DNA of 5,148 bases from an uncultured Bacilli bacterium (GCA_944372725.1 CALWAA010000132.1:1-5148), one strand, 5' to 3'. Shown: positions 1 through 5,073, counted from the first letter of the stretch. The notes: generated by a model not told the origin, from the sequence alone. Numbers and translations are program-made.

Positions 1-117
1 GTATATGAGTATTTTTTATTTCGGATATCCAAATTTAAATTTATATATAATTCGGATTTCAATATTTTAATGAACAACTGTAACAAAATTATTGATTTTT
101 CTTCATGATTATTGTAT
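1..117. repeat. Direct repeat A, copy 1 (identical to 793-909)
   Basis: These 117 bases recur without a mismatch at 793-909. The copy is cut by the window start, so the true repeat may be longer. Inside are two direct TTCGGAT heptamers (20-26 and 51-57) spaced 31 bp apart, about three helical turns, and a GGATATCC palindrome (23-30). Such spacing suits a protein-binding region, but no binding protein can be named. In this copy block A runs straight into block B; in copy 2 it is followed by the 4.16 kb segment. Confidence 0.95.
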
Positions 118-189
118 CTTTTCTTTGACAGCAAAATTGAAAAAAGCTAGGTCTAATAAGGCCTAGCTCAATTTTTAATTGTTGTGTAA
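115..189. repeat. Direct repeat B, copy 1 (identical to 5074-5148)
   Basis: These 75 bases recur without a mismatch at 5074-5148, and the match stops only because the window ends. The first three bases, TAT (115-117), also end block A, so A and B overlap by exactly 3 bases at the junction. The block carries the hairpin terminator at 145-168. Confidence 0.95.
140..168 (-). terminator. Rho-independent terminator, best read on the minus strand
   Basis: A 9-bp stem (145-153 with 160-168, one G-T wobble, loop TAATAA) is followed on the minus strand by a T run made by the A tract at 140-144. On the plus strand the T run (172-176) begins three bases after the stem, so it may work in both directions but more weakly. 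It would end leftward transcripts started at the promoters near 237 and 277. An identical copy lies at 5099-5127. Confidence 0.75.
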
Positions 190-236
190 TGACAATAATT
201 TTCTGAAAATTTAAAATTTTAATAAAACATTTTTCT

Positions 237-245
237 ATTATACCA
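237..245 (-). promoter_or_regulatory. Extended -10 promoter element, leftward
   Basis: On the minus strand this reads TGGTATAAT, a perfect extended -10 (TGnTATAAT). A good -35 is not evident, which extended -10 promoters tolerate. Initiation would fall near 230, and the transcript would meet the minus-strand terminator at 140-168 after roughly 90 bases. No open reading frame of useful length lies between. Confidence 0.45.
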
Positions 246-276
246 AGTAAGTAAAGGGCTTCTTGATAACGTTATA

Positions 277-285
277 ATTATACCA
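277..285 (-). promoter_or_regulatory. Second extended -10 element, leftward
   Basis: This is a second exact TGGTATAAT on the minus strand, 40 bp upstream of the one at 237-245. Two identical extended -10 motifs in the same direction are unlikely to be pure chance, though AT-rich DNA raises the background. They could be tandem promoters for the same short leftward transcript. The stretch 190-425 otherwise contains no credible gene. Confidence 0.35.
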
Positions 286-395
286 TTGGAATTTTAAAAT
301 GAAAAGTAATTATTAAAAACAATTATAAAAAAAGATTAAAATATTTATTACACAACCATTTCACAACAAAAAATGCAAGATTCTTGACACCCTGA

Positions 396-416
396 ATCCC
401 TTGTTTTAAAAGGGAT
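396..416. repeat. Inverted repeat just after the HTH gene
   Basis: A perfect 7-bp stem, ATCCCTT (396-402) with AAGGGAT (410-416), has a 7-base loop. It lies about 10 bases beyond the stop codon of the leftward gene at 426-737. No T run follows on either strand, so it is a poor terminator. A consensus TTGACA sits just to its left on the plus strand (384-389). It may be a transcript 3' hairpin or an operator. Confidence 0.4.
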
Positions 417-425
417 AAATACATA

Positions 426-737
426 TTATGATAGAACACAACTGTCAAACTTCGGTTTAACAGCATTATGACAATACTTACACTGAGAACATTTTATATG
501 ATCAACAATTTTATCACATAAAAATTTTTGATGACAATTATCTTTGTTTAAACAATTAGAACATTTTCTAGCAACACCAAAATAAGAAGAATAATTTTTT
601 ATTTCTTTTCTAATTGTACTTTCGTCTTTATCAAGAAATCTTCCAATTTCAGAAATGTTTTTGCTTTCATTTAAATAAAATTCAATATTTCCTAATTCCA
701 AATTAGTCAAATTTTTGTTAGAATAATTACGACTCAT
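426..737 (-). CDS. Short IS30-transposase-like helix-turn-helix protein, Cys-rich
   Basis: This 103-residue protein starts at the ATG at 737, because GGAGGT (744-749) lies six bases ahead of it; the upstream in-frame starts have no such site. Residues about 9-49 match the N-terminal helix-turn-helix of IS30-family transposases (ISEIGRFLDKDESTIRKEIK), which binds the element's terminal repeats. After it come eight cysteines (59, 62, 68, 74, 83, 86, 89, 100), including two CxxC pairs that could hold zinc; Firmicute IS30-like proteins often carry a cysteine-rich stretch here. The family is usually above 300 residues, and the DDE catalytic domain is entirely missing. It is either a truncated transposase or a stand-alone DNA-binding regulator. 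The intact ribosome binding site and open frame suggest it can still be made. A weak promoter (TTGATA near 785, AT-rich -10 about 17 bases on) could serve it. It is transcribed away from the exported protein gene. Confidence 0.65.
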   Translation of the reverse strand: MSRNYSNKNLTNLELGNIEFYLNESKNISEIGRFLDKDESTIRKEIKNYSSYFGVARKCSNCLNKDNCHQKFLCDKIVDHIKCSQCKYCHNAVKPKFDSCVLS

Positions 738-792
738 ATACATACCTCCAATACATAATTTTCTGAGCAAAAATATTGTATCAAAGGATCAT

Positions 793-909
793 GTATATGA
801 GTATTTTTTATTTCGGATATCCAAATTTAAATTTATATATAATTCGGATTTCAATATTTTAATGAACAACTGTAACAAAATTATTGATTTTTCTTCATGA
901 TTATTGTAT
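793..909. repeat. Direct repeat A, copy 2
   Basis: This is an exact copy of 1-117. Here it fills most of the gap between two divergent genes, the HTH gene (leftward from 737) and the exported protein gene (rightward from 1027). Identity ends at 909 on the trinucleotide TAT; from 910 the sequence is unrelated to block B. Confidence 0.95.
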
Positions 910-954
910 AGTAATATTGTAATGATAAAGTATATGATAATTTTGTAATGTTTT

Positions 955-967
955 GACAAGTTTTGTC
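955..967. promoter_or_regulatory. TTGACA-containing inverted repeat upstream of the exported protein gene
   Basis: GACAA (955-959) and TTGTC (963-967) form an inverted repeat with a 3-base centre, and a consensus -35 TTGACA (953-958) overlaps its left arm. A repressor bound here would cover the -35. No convincing -10 lies 16-18 bases downstream; the nearest AT-rich candidates (984-998) are too far, so the promoter assignment is weak. It lies only about 45 bases inside the candidate cassette. Confidence 0.3.
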
Positions 968-1026
968 GAAGCTAATGAAAAAATATTTTATTTATTATAG
1001 AATGGTTAGTGCAAAGGAAGATAGGT

Positions 1027-2766
1027 ATGAAAAAAAGTACAAAAATATCATTATTAGTTGGGGGAATTGCAGTTGTTTTAATAGGAGTAATAGGAATAAC
1101 TTATGCGTTCTTCTCAACAGGTGGAAAGCAGGAGACAGCAAATACATTCACTAGTGGTTGTTTAAATATATCCCTCACAGATGCATCAGCATCCATTAGT
1201 TTATCTAATATCTATCCTATCACGGATATTGAGGGATTAGATGGAACAAGTTATGATTTTACTATCACCAATACTTGTAATACGGATGCAAACTATCAAA
1301 TCAACTTAGAAAGCTTAAAGATAGCAAACTCACTTAGTGCAGATTATATCAAAGTATCACTATCTAGTGATACAGCAGGAAATGTCATATCCATACTAAG
1401 TGATAATACAGAAGTAACACCAGAAGTAGCTAATGCATATGAAGCATATAACTTATATACTGGAACATTAGAAGCAAGTGAAACAAAAACATATCACTTA
1501 AAACTATGGTTAGATTATGATGCAACAGTAGAACAAGCAGCAAACAAAGTATATCAATCAAAAATAAATGTCATAGCAAACCCAGAAATACAAGTAGTAG
1601 ATAATTTAGAAGCAACATTTGAATTAAATGATAAAACACTAACATCAAACTTAACAAACAATGTAACAAGTGCAACATATTGTACAACAACAGACAATAT
1701 ATGTACCCCAACAACAAGTGCAAATATTTCAAATAATAGTTATACAGTAGAACTAGAAAGTAACGAAAATAATCAAATGGTGTGTACAAGGTTAAATGGA
1801 ACTAGTAAAATAATATGTTCTAATTCATTAGATATAGCTATACCAACTGCATCAGAAACAATATTAGCAAGTAAAAATCTAGCAACAAGAACAGATTTCA
1901 GGACCACTCTAACAGCTGATACCACAGGAACAATCTACTATGCAGATACATCTAAAGGAAGAACATATTACTTTGCAGGAAACCCAACCGATAACTGGGT
2001 AAGATGGGCAGGATTCTATTGGCGAATCATCAGAATTAATGAAGACGGAACCATTAGAATGATATACCAAGGAACAAGTAATACGGCAACAGGAAGTAAT
2101 ACGCAAATCCAAACAAGTGCATTCAATAGTTCGTATAATAATAATGCATACGTTGGATTCAAATACACAACTAATAGTGTTCACGGAACAGGAACCAATA
2201 GTACGATACTAGGAGAACTCAATACATGGTATCAAAATAATCTAGCAAGATATGCTGACGATTTAGATGGAAATGCCGGATTTTGCGGAGATAGAACCCC
2301 AAGTACAAGTAGTAGTAGTATCAATAATTCCGGAGGAACAGGAAGAACGACAACATACTACGCAGGATATGTAAGATATTATGGAAACACATCATTAACA
2401 CCAACGTTTGAATGTGCCAATGATAGCGATTTATATACAACAAGCGGAAGTAGTGATGGAAATAAAGCATTACAATATCCAATCGGATTAATCAGTATGG
2501 ATGAAGTATGGTATGCAGGAGGATACACATCAACAAATCAAAGTTATTACCTATATACAAAACAAAACTACTGGACCATGTCTCCGTCTGGCTTTAATGC
2601 TTCGGACAATTATGCTTACGTGTTCGCTGTGTGGTTGGATGGCGACCTCACCTCCTGGTACGTGGATAACACTACACCGGGTGTGCGCCCAGTAGTAAAT
2701 CTGAAGGCTGATGTACAAATAAGTACAGGAAGCGGAACAAGTAGTAATCCATATGTCATTTCTTAG
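1027..2766 (+). CDS. SipW-type exported protein with C-terminal DGR-like variable domain
   Basis: This 579-residue protein starts at the ATG at 1027, behind AAAGGAAG (1014-1021); an in-frame GTG at 1009 lacks such a site. Residues 7-29 are a hydrophobic helix after a Lys-rich start, followed by ITYAFFS and then NTFTSG. This is the signal-peptide pattern of TasA/camelysin-type proteins cleaved by the SipW class of signal peptidase, so it should be exported. Residues to about 290 are Thr/Ser/Asn-rich, beta-type sequence. From about 300 (RTYYFAGNPTDNWVRWAGFYWRI region) to the end it resembles DUF6273-like, C-type-lectin-like domains, ending in YWTMSPS at 515-521, GVRPVVNL at 552-559 and a Gly/Ser tail. 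This end looks like a DGR variable region. There is no LPXTG or other wall-anchor motif, so display would rely on polymerisation or partners. Most of the gene favours A-ending codons, but the last 40-45 codons do not. A ligand-binding surface role is inferred. Confidence 0.85.
   Translation: MKKSTKISLLVGGIAVVLIGVIGITYAFFSTGGKQETANTFTSGCLNISLTDASASISLSNIYPITDIEGLDGTSYDFTITNTCNTDANYQINLESLKIANSLSADYIKVSLSSDTAGNVISILSDNTEVTPEVANAYEAYNLYTGTLEASETKTYHLKLWLDYDATVEQAANKVYQSKINVIANPEIQVVDNLEATFELNDKTLTSNLTNNVTSATYCTTTDNICTPTTSANISNNSYTVELESNENNQMVCTRLNGTSKIICSNSLDIAIPTASETILASKNLATRTDFRTTLTADTTGTIYYADTSKGRTYYFAGNPTDNWVRWAGFYWRIIRINEDGTIRMIYQGTSNTATGSNTQIQTSAFNSSYNNNAYVGFKYTTNSVHGTGTNSTILGELNTWYQNNLARYADDLDGNAGFCGDRTPSTSSSSINNSGGTGRTTTYYAGYVRYYGNTSLTPTFECANDSDLYTTSGSSDGNKALQYPIGLISMDEVWYAGGYTSTNQSYYLYTKQNYWTMSPSGFNASDNYAYVFAVWLDGDLTSWYVDNTTPGVRPVVNLKADVQISTGSGTSSNPYVIS
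2572..2703 (+). other. Putative DGR variable region (VR) with GC-rich 3' end
   Basis: Within the exported protein gene, composition jumps from about 30% GC (2461-2570, hand count) to about 54% (2572-2691) and falls again. Of codons 521-550, 22 end in T or C, unlike the A-ending codons around them. Many, such as GGC, GAC, TAC, GAT and TCC, are what an AAC or AAT template codon gives when adenines are randomised at positions 1 and 2. The 3' end (CCGGGTGTGCGCCC, near 2677-2690) is the kind of constant GC-rich stretch that marks the edge of DGR variable regions. The site falls in the C-type-lectin-like fold typical of DGR targets. No template repeat with matching non-A bases occurs elsewhere in the window, so the call rests on composition, fold and position. 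Confidence 0.6.
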
Positions 2767-2810
2767 ATGTAAACAAAGTGTAAAATTTTTATAAAAAATT
2801 TATGATATTA

Positions 2811-2824
2811 GTGCATGTTTGCAC
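2811..2824. repeat. Perfect 5-bp hairpin/cruciform downstream of the VR gene
   Basis: GTGCA (2811-2815) and TGCAC (2820-2824) pair perfectly around a 4-base loop, TGTT. In the Bordetella phage DGR, a short stem with a 4-base loop just past the variable region is needed for efficient retrohoming. This one is similar in shape but lies about 45 bases past the stop codon, further than in the phage case, and its stem is shorter. The resemblance is suggestive only. Confidence 0.4.
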
Positions 2825-2828
2825 AATA

Positions 2829-2879
2829 AATTGTTCAACCCAAAGTGCCGCTTGATATCCGGTAGGGTGAGTGGCAATT
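2829..2879 (+). ncRNA. Foldable GC-richer stretch ahead of the MutS-like gene
   Basis: Nested pairings are visible: AATTG (2829-2833) with CAATT (2875-2879), extendable by two G-T pairs; ACCC (2838-2841) with GGGT (2865-2868); and CCG (2848-2850) with CGG (2860-2862). The composition is clearly richer in G and C than the flanking intergenic DNA and does not read as protein in a plausible frame. It could be a 5' leader structure of the MutS-like gene, or part of a retroelement-related RNA or recognition site. It matches no RNA family I can name, and the fold was drawn by eye. Confidence 0.3.
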
Positions 2880-2902
2880 GTCCAAAAAGAAAGTGTGTAG
2901 TA

Positions 2903-3217
2903 ATGAAAAATAAATATTTTAGAGTGAAAGGAAAACATAAAGATTACATTATACTTGTAAAATCAGGTAATTTTTGGAACTGCTTTTTTGGTGATGCTGT
3001 AATCATTCATTTTATAACTGGTTATAAAATAGTTAATAATAAAGTCGGTTTTCCCTCTAAAGTATTAAATAAAGTTTTAAATAAAATTGGTACTTTAAAT
3101 ATAAATTATATCTTAGTATATGAATTAGATGATATTGTAATACATGAATATACATCAAATTCATATACTTTTTATTTGAATGAATATTTAGGCTTATATA
3201 AGATAAAAAAAGATTAA
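2903..3217 (+). CDS. Small MutS domain-I-like protein (possible DGR accessory)
   Basis: This 104-residue protein starts at the ATG at 2903; the ribosome binding site is weak (an AAGAAAG stretch at 2887-2893). The frame is open upstream to 2819, but that stretch lies in the foldable DNA and reads poorly as protein. Residues 15-74 follow the MutS N-terminal mismatch-recognition domain: a beta strand (IILVKSG), NFWNCFFGDA in place of the usual GDFYEMFxxDA, then KVGFPSKVLNKVLNKI and INYILVYE near the end. The Phe of the Phe-x-Glu mismatch wedge is kept (F24), but the Glu is Asn (N26), so classical mismatch contact is unlikely. There is no clamp, ATPase or other MutS domain. Small MutS-like proteins have been reported as accessory genes beside some DGR reverse transcriptases (from memory). 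Sitting 136 bp after a DGR-like target fits that. It is probably co-transcribed with the target, as no clear terminator separates them. Confidence 0.6.
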   Translation: MKNKYFRVKGKHKDYIILVKSGNFWNCFFGDAVIIHFITGYKIVNNKVGFPSKVLNKVLNKIGTLNINYILVYELDDIVIHEYTSNSYTFYLNEYLGLYKIKKD

Positions 3218-3278
3218 GTGTTGATAAATAGCTTTGAATGATGGTCTAACACATAGTTGTTTTTATCATAAAAAATAA

Positions 3279-3344
3279 AAGTTATAGCTAAAAAAATTCT
3301 ATAACTATTTTAATATTCTATGTTAAAATAATAGTAAGAGGCTT
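3279..3344 (+). repeat. Diverged terminator/AGAGGCTTT repeat, copy 1
   Basis: A block made of a GTTATAG...CTATAAC hairpin, an AT-rich stretch with TATGTTAAAATA and the string AGAGGCTTT recurs, with mismatches and small gaps, at 4927-4990. I judge roughly three quarters of positions alike by eye. Copy 1 follows the MutS-like gene and precedes the AbiEi remnant; copy 2 follows the KilA-N gene. Terminator plus downstream promoter-like motif suggests either a dispersed gene-boundary module or the edges of a separately acquired AbiEi/KilA-N block. Confidence 0.6.
3280..3311 (+). terminator. Likely terminator after the MutS-like gene
   Basis: An 8-bp stem, AGTTATAG (3280-3287) with CTATAACT (3299-3306), has an 11-base A-rich loop and is followed by ATTTT. 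The T run is short, so termination may be incomplete. It lies about 60 bases past the stop codon of the MutS-like gene and would close the target/MutS-like transcript. Confidence 0.5.
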
Positions 3345-3399
3345 TCAAATATTTTGGTAGAGTGTATCAATGTAAATTTTAATAGAATTAATATTTATG

Positions 3400-3447
3400 T
3401 GTTCCTTTCAACATACAAATGTGTTGTAATATATGTTGAAAGGAACA
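3400..3447. promoter_or_regulatory. Perfect 16-bp inverted repeat, likely AbiEi operator
   Basis: The left arm (3400-3415, beginning TGTTCCTTTCAAC) and right arm (3432-3447, ending GTTGAAAGGAACA) are exact reverse complements separated by 16 bases. AbiEi antitoxins of type IV abortive-infection systems are known to repress their own promoter by binding inverted repeats upstream, which fits the remnant gene starting at 3454. The right arm contains the ribosome binding site (AAAGGA, 3439-3444). The same arms would therefore form an RNA hairpin hiding that site if transcribed through. The T-A-rich spacer includes a TAATAT that could be a -10. Confidence 0.7.
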
Positions 3448-3453
3448 TACATT

Positions 3454-3764
3454 ATGAATAAAGAAGAACAAATTTTAAATTTAATGAAAGCAAATGATGT
3501 AATAATTACATCAAAAAGAAGCTTTTAAACAAGGTATCAATAGTGTATTTTTAACAAGATTAGTTAAATCTGGAAAAATTGAAAGAGTAAAAAGAAGAGT
3601 ATAGGTTTTACAAAATACATGGGGAGATGAACATTTCAATTTAATTTATGGAATACTTATGTGATAAAAAATAGAACATACTAAAATTAATCGAGTATTC
3701 TAAAAAACTTCATGTTGAAAAAGAGATTAATAGATATTTGGAAGTATTAATATTACGATTATAA
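3454..3764 (+). pseudogene. Decayed AbiEi-type antitoxin (type IV toxin-antitoxin)
   Basis: The ATG at 3454 follows AAAGGA at 3439-3444. The opening reads MNKEEQILNLMKAND, then stops at TAA 3526-3528. Dropping one A from the A run at 3513-3517 restores KEAFKQGINSVFLTRLVKSG and KIERVKRRV. A TAG (3602-3604) then sits where AbiEi N-terminal winged-helix domains have Tyr (usual motif VKRGVYVL). After it come VLQNTWGDEHFNLIYG and further stops. In frame at 3675-3764, LIEYSKKLHVEKEINRYLEVLI matches the family's C-terminal end (usually YAKKLxV...YLEVLL). The gene thus has a +1 frameshift, at least one nonsense change and a lost middle: about 100 codons remain of the usual 190 or more. The partner toxin AbiEii, a nucleotidyltransferase that normally follows, is absent. 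A short open stretch to about 3838 is unidentified. The antitoxin is surely non-functional, yet its operator is perfect. Confidence 0.75.
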
Positions 3765-3901
3765 AAATTGATGTGGATAGAACGCATAAACAAAGGGAAA
3801 AATCAATATTAATAAAATTAAAAATAGCAGTAAAATGAAGGTGTGAACAATTATTTAATTTGCTCGTACTTTTTAATTTAATAGAACGGAGGGAATAATA
3901 A

Positions 3902-4786
3902 TTGAAAAAAGATTTAGTAACAACAGAAATAGTTGTTAAAGAAAAAACCGTAGGAATATTAAGAGTGGGAAATGTTAATTATATTTCATTAACAGATTTA
4001 GCACGGCAGGCAAATCCTGAAGATCCATCTGGTGTAATTCGAAATTGGATGTCAAATAAAAATTCATTTGATTACTATAGTTTATGGGAAGAAATAAATA
4101 ATGAAAATTTTAATTCCGTGGAATCTCACAGAATTAAAATTGATGAAGCTCCCTATAATCGGTTTACTATGACACCCAATCGCTGGAAAAGAGATTTTAA
4201 TGCAATTGGTATTATTCCAAGTAGTGGTAAATATAGCAAAGGAACTTTTGCACATCCTGATATAGCATTCGAATTTGCAAGCTGGTTATCTCCTGAGTTT
4301 AAATTATATTTAATAAAAGAATTTGAAAGATTAAAGAGAAATGAAGCATACCAAGAAAAGATAGATTGGCAAGCTAACAGAATACTTTCAAAGTTAAATT
4401 ATGTAGTTCATACAGATGCCATTAAGGCTTATATAGTTCCAACACTTACAGATGCCCAAAAAAAGCATGTTTATGCTGAAGAAGCTGATGTTTTAAATGT
4501 GGCACTATTTGGTATGACAGCAAAAGAATGGAGAGAAGAAAATCCAGAACTTGCTAAAAATGGAAACATTAGAGATTATACAGATTTACTTCATTTAGTA
4601 ATATTAAATAACTTGGAAAATACAAATGCTGAATTAATAGAAGAGAAAGTACCACAAAATGAAAGATTAGTTATACTTAATAATTCTGCAAGAAGGCAAA
4701 TGAAAGTGTTAAAAGATAATAGAAACATTAAGGATTTAAAAAAAAAAAAAAAACAAGTTAATGAAGATAATAATGAAATAGATTAA
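3902..4786 (+). CDS. KilA-N domain protein
   Basis: This 294-residue protein has a TTG start at 3902, set by a strong GGAGGG (3888-3893) eight bases ahead. Residues about 15-145 form the KilA-N domain, a DNA-binding fold of phage and large-virus proteins: GVIRNWM near 44-50, NRWKRDF at 93-99, and the diagnostic GTFAHPDIAFEFASWLSPEF run at 114-133, followed by YLIKEFERL. Residues 145-270 are mostly helical and charged, as in many Bacillota KilA-N proteins of about 280 residues. The end is a Lys-rich tail (K280-K284) and an acidic Asn-rich terminus. KilA-N proteins often act as phage or plasmid regulators or antirepressors; the precise role here is unknown. The Lys codons include a run of 16 A (4738-4753). 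After the TAA the same frame stays open for 19 more codons, so the original C-terminus may have been longer. Confidence 0.9.
   Translation: MKKDLVTTEIVVKEKTVGILRVGNVNYISLTDLARQANPEDPSGVIRNWMSNKNSFDYYSLWEEINNENFNSVESHRIKIDEAPYNRFTMTPNRWKRDFNAIGIIPSSGKYSKGTFAHPDIAFEFASWLSPEFKLYLIKEFERLKRNEAYQEKIDWQANRILSKLNYVVHTDAIKAYIVPTLTDAQKKHVYAEEADVLNVALFGMTAKEWREENPELAKNGNIRDYTDLLHLVILNNLENTNAELIEEKVPQNERLVILNNSARRQMKVLKDNRNIKDLKKKKKQVNEDNNEID
4738..4753 (+). repeat. Homopolymer of 16 A inside the KilA-N gene
   Basis: Sixteen consecutive adenines encode the end of DLKKKKK near the C-terminus of the KilA-N protein. Gain of one A would end the protein about ten codons after the run, and loss of one about two codons after it. 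The KilA-N domain would survive either way. Such runs slip during replication, transcription and sequencing, so the exact length is uncertain. Confidence 0.9.
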
Positions 4787-4868
4787 AGTAGTGATAAAAT
4801 AAATAGTATAACAAATGCTGTAGAAAATAATTACGATAAAGTGTGATAATTATAAAAAACAGAAAGCA

Positions 4869-4886
4869 ATTACGCTTAAACGTAAT
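4869..4886. repeat. ATTACG/CGTAAT inverted repeat
   Basis: ATTACG (4869-4874) and CGTAAT (4881-4886) pair around CTTAAA. With the palindrome at 5022-5040 and a single TTACGATAAA near 4832, this makes a cluster of TTACG motifs in the otherwise geneless stretch 4787-5073. It resembles a set of binding sites for one protein. No T run follows, so it is not a terminator. Confidence 0.4.
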
Positions 4887-4926
4887 AACTTTACAAACAT
4901 ACAAGATAATTAACTTATAAAGACTT

Positions 4927-4956
4927 AAGTTATAGGTAAAAAATCTATAACTTTTT
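4927..4956 (+). terminator. Rho-independent terminator after the KilA-N gene
   Basis: A perfect 9-bp stem, AAGTTATAG (4927-4935) with CTATAACTT (4945-4953), has a 9-base loop; a run of five T (4952-4956) begins at the stem's end. It lies about 140 bases past the KilA-N stop codon. It is the better-formed of the two related hairpins (the other is at 3280-3306). Confidence 0.65.
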
Positions 4957-4990
4957 CTATATGATATGATAAAATATTATTAGAGGCTTT
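4927..4990 (+). repeat. Diverged terminator/AGAGGCTTT repeat, copy 2
   Basis: This is the second copy of the block described at 3279-3344: hairpin, then TATGATAAAATATTAT, then AGAGGCTTT. The AGAGGCTTT string (4982-4990) is exact between copies, while the hairpin loop and the AT stretch differ by small gaps. The TATGAT/TAAAAT part could act as a -10, giving transcripts that read rightward out of the cassette. Confidence 0.6.
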
Positions 4991-5021
4991 TAATAACTAT
5001 TTTACAAATACAATTAAAATA

Positions 5022-5040
5022 TTTACGATTTAATCGTAAA
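5022..5040. promoter_or_regulatory. Perfect 8-bp palindrome near the right end of the cassette
   Basis: TTTACGAT (5022-5029) and ATCGTAAA (5033-5040) are perfect inverted arms around TTA. The site ends 33 bases before the junction with repeat B, a location that suits an accessory site for recombination or an operator. No matching site was seen near the left end at 910, which argues against simple terminal binding sites. Confidence 0.4.
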
Positions 5041-5073
5041 AGAAAATAAAACATATTCACTTTTAAACTTAAA

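Larger units (their letters stand above)
910..5073. mobile_element. Candidate inserted or excisable cassette between repeats A and B
   Basis: Positions 1-189 give A joined directly to B, whereas 793-5148 gives A, then 4,164 bases, then B. The extra segment is bounded by TAT at 907-909 and at 5074-5076, the same three bases that A and B share at their junction. This is what an insertion with a 3-base duplication, or recombination with a very short core, would leave. The segment ends show no clear terminal inverted repeats, and no transposase or recombinase is encoded inside. Cargo is an exported DGR-type target, a MutS-like protein, an AbiEi remnant and a KilA-N protein. The alternatives are deletion of the segment in one tandem copy, or an assembly that stitched two population variants. 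Confidence 0.45.

Noticed and set aside
384..412. Plus-strand promoter with TTGACA at 384-389
   Set aside because: The best -10 at proper spacing is TAAAAG, only four of six, and no plus-strand gene follows for over 600 bases.
963..1154. Plus-strand frame overlapping the signal peptide region
   Set aside because: It has a TTG start, runs out of frame over the well-supported signal peptide, and its sequence resembles nothing.
1571..1789. Leucine/tyrosine-rich open frame on the minus strand
   Set aside because: It is the complement of the A-rich, Thr/Asn-coding part of the exported protein gene; the composition explains it and there is no ribosome binding site.
1909..2184. Cys/Ile-rich minus-strand frame
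   Set aside because: It lies wholly inside the exported protein gene, has no family resemblance, and is a compositional shadow.
2501..2695. Plus-strand frame overlapping the variable region
   Set aside because: It is a second frame of the variable domain; the main frame carries the conserved YWTMSPS and GVRPVVNL motifs.
2783..2801. AT-only inverted repeat as a terminator of the exported protein gene
   Set aside because: The stem is entirely A-T with no following T run, so it would not terminate well.
2829..2879. Group II intron or known ribozyme/riboswitch
   Set aside because: There is no domain V-like sequence, no intron-encoded protein and no recognisable riboswitch core; the element is too short.
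910..5073. Classical insertion sequence or transposon
   Set aside because: The segment ends lack matching terminal inverted repeats and no transposase or integrase lies inside, so only a cassette of unknown mechanism is claimed.
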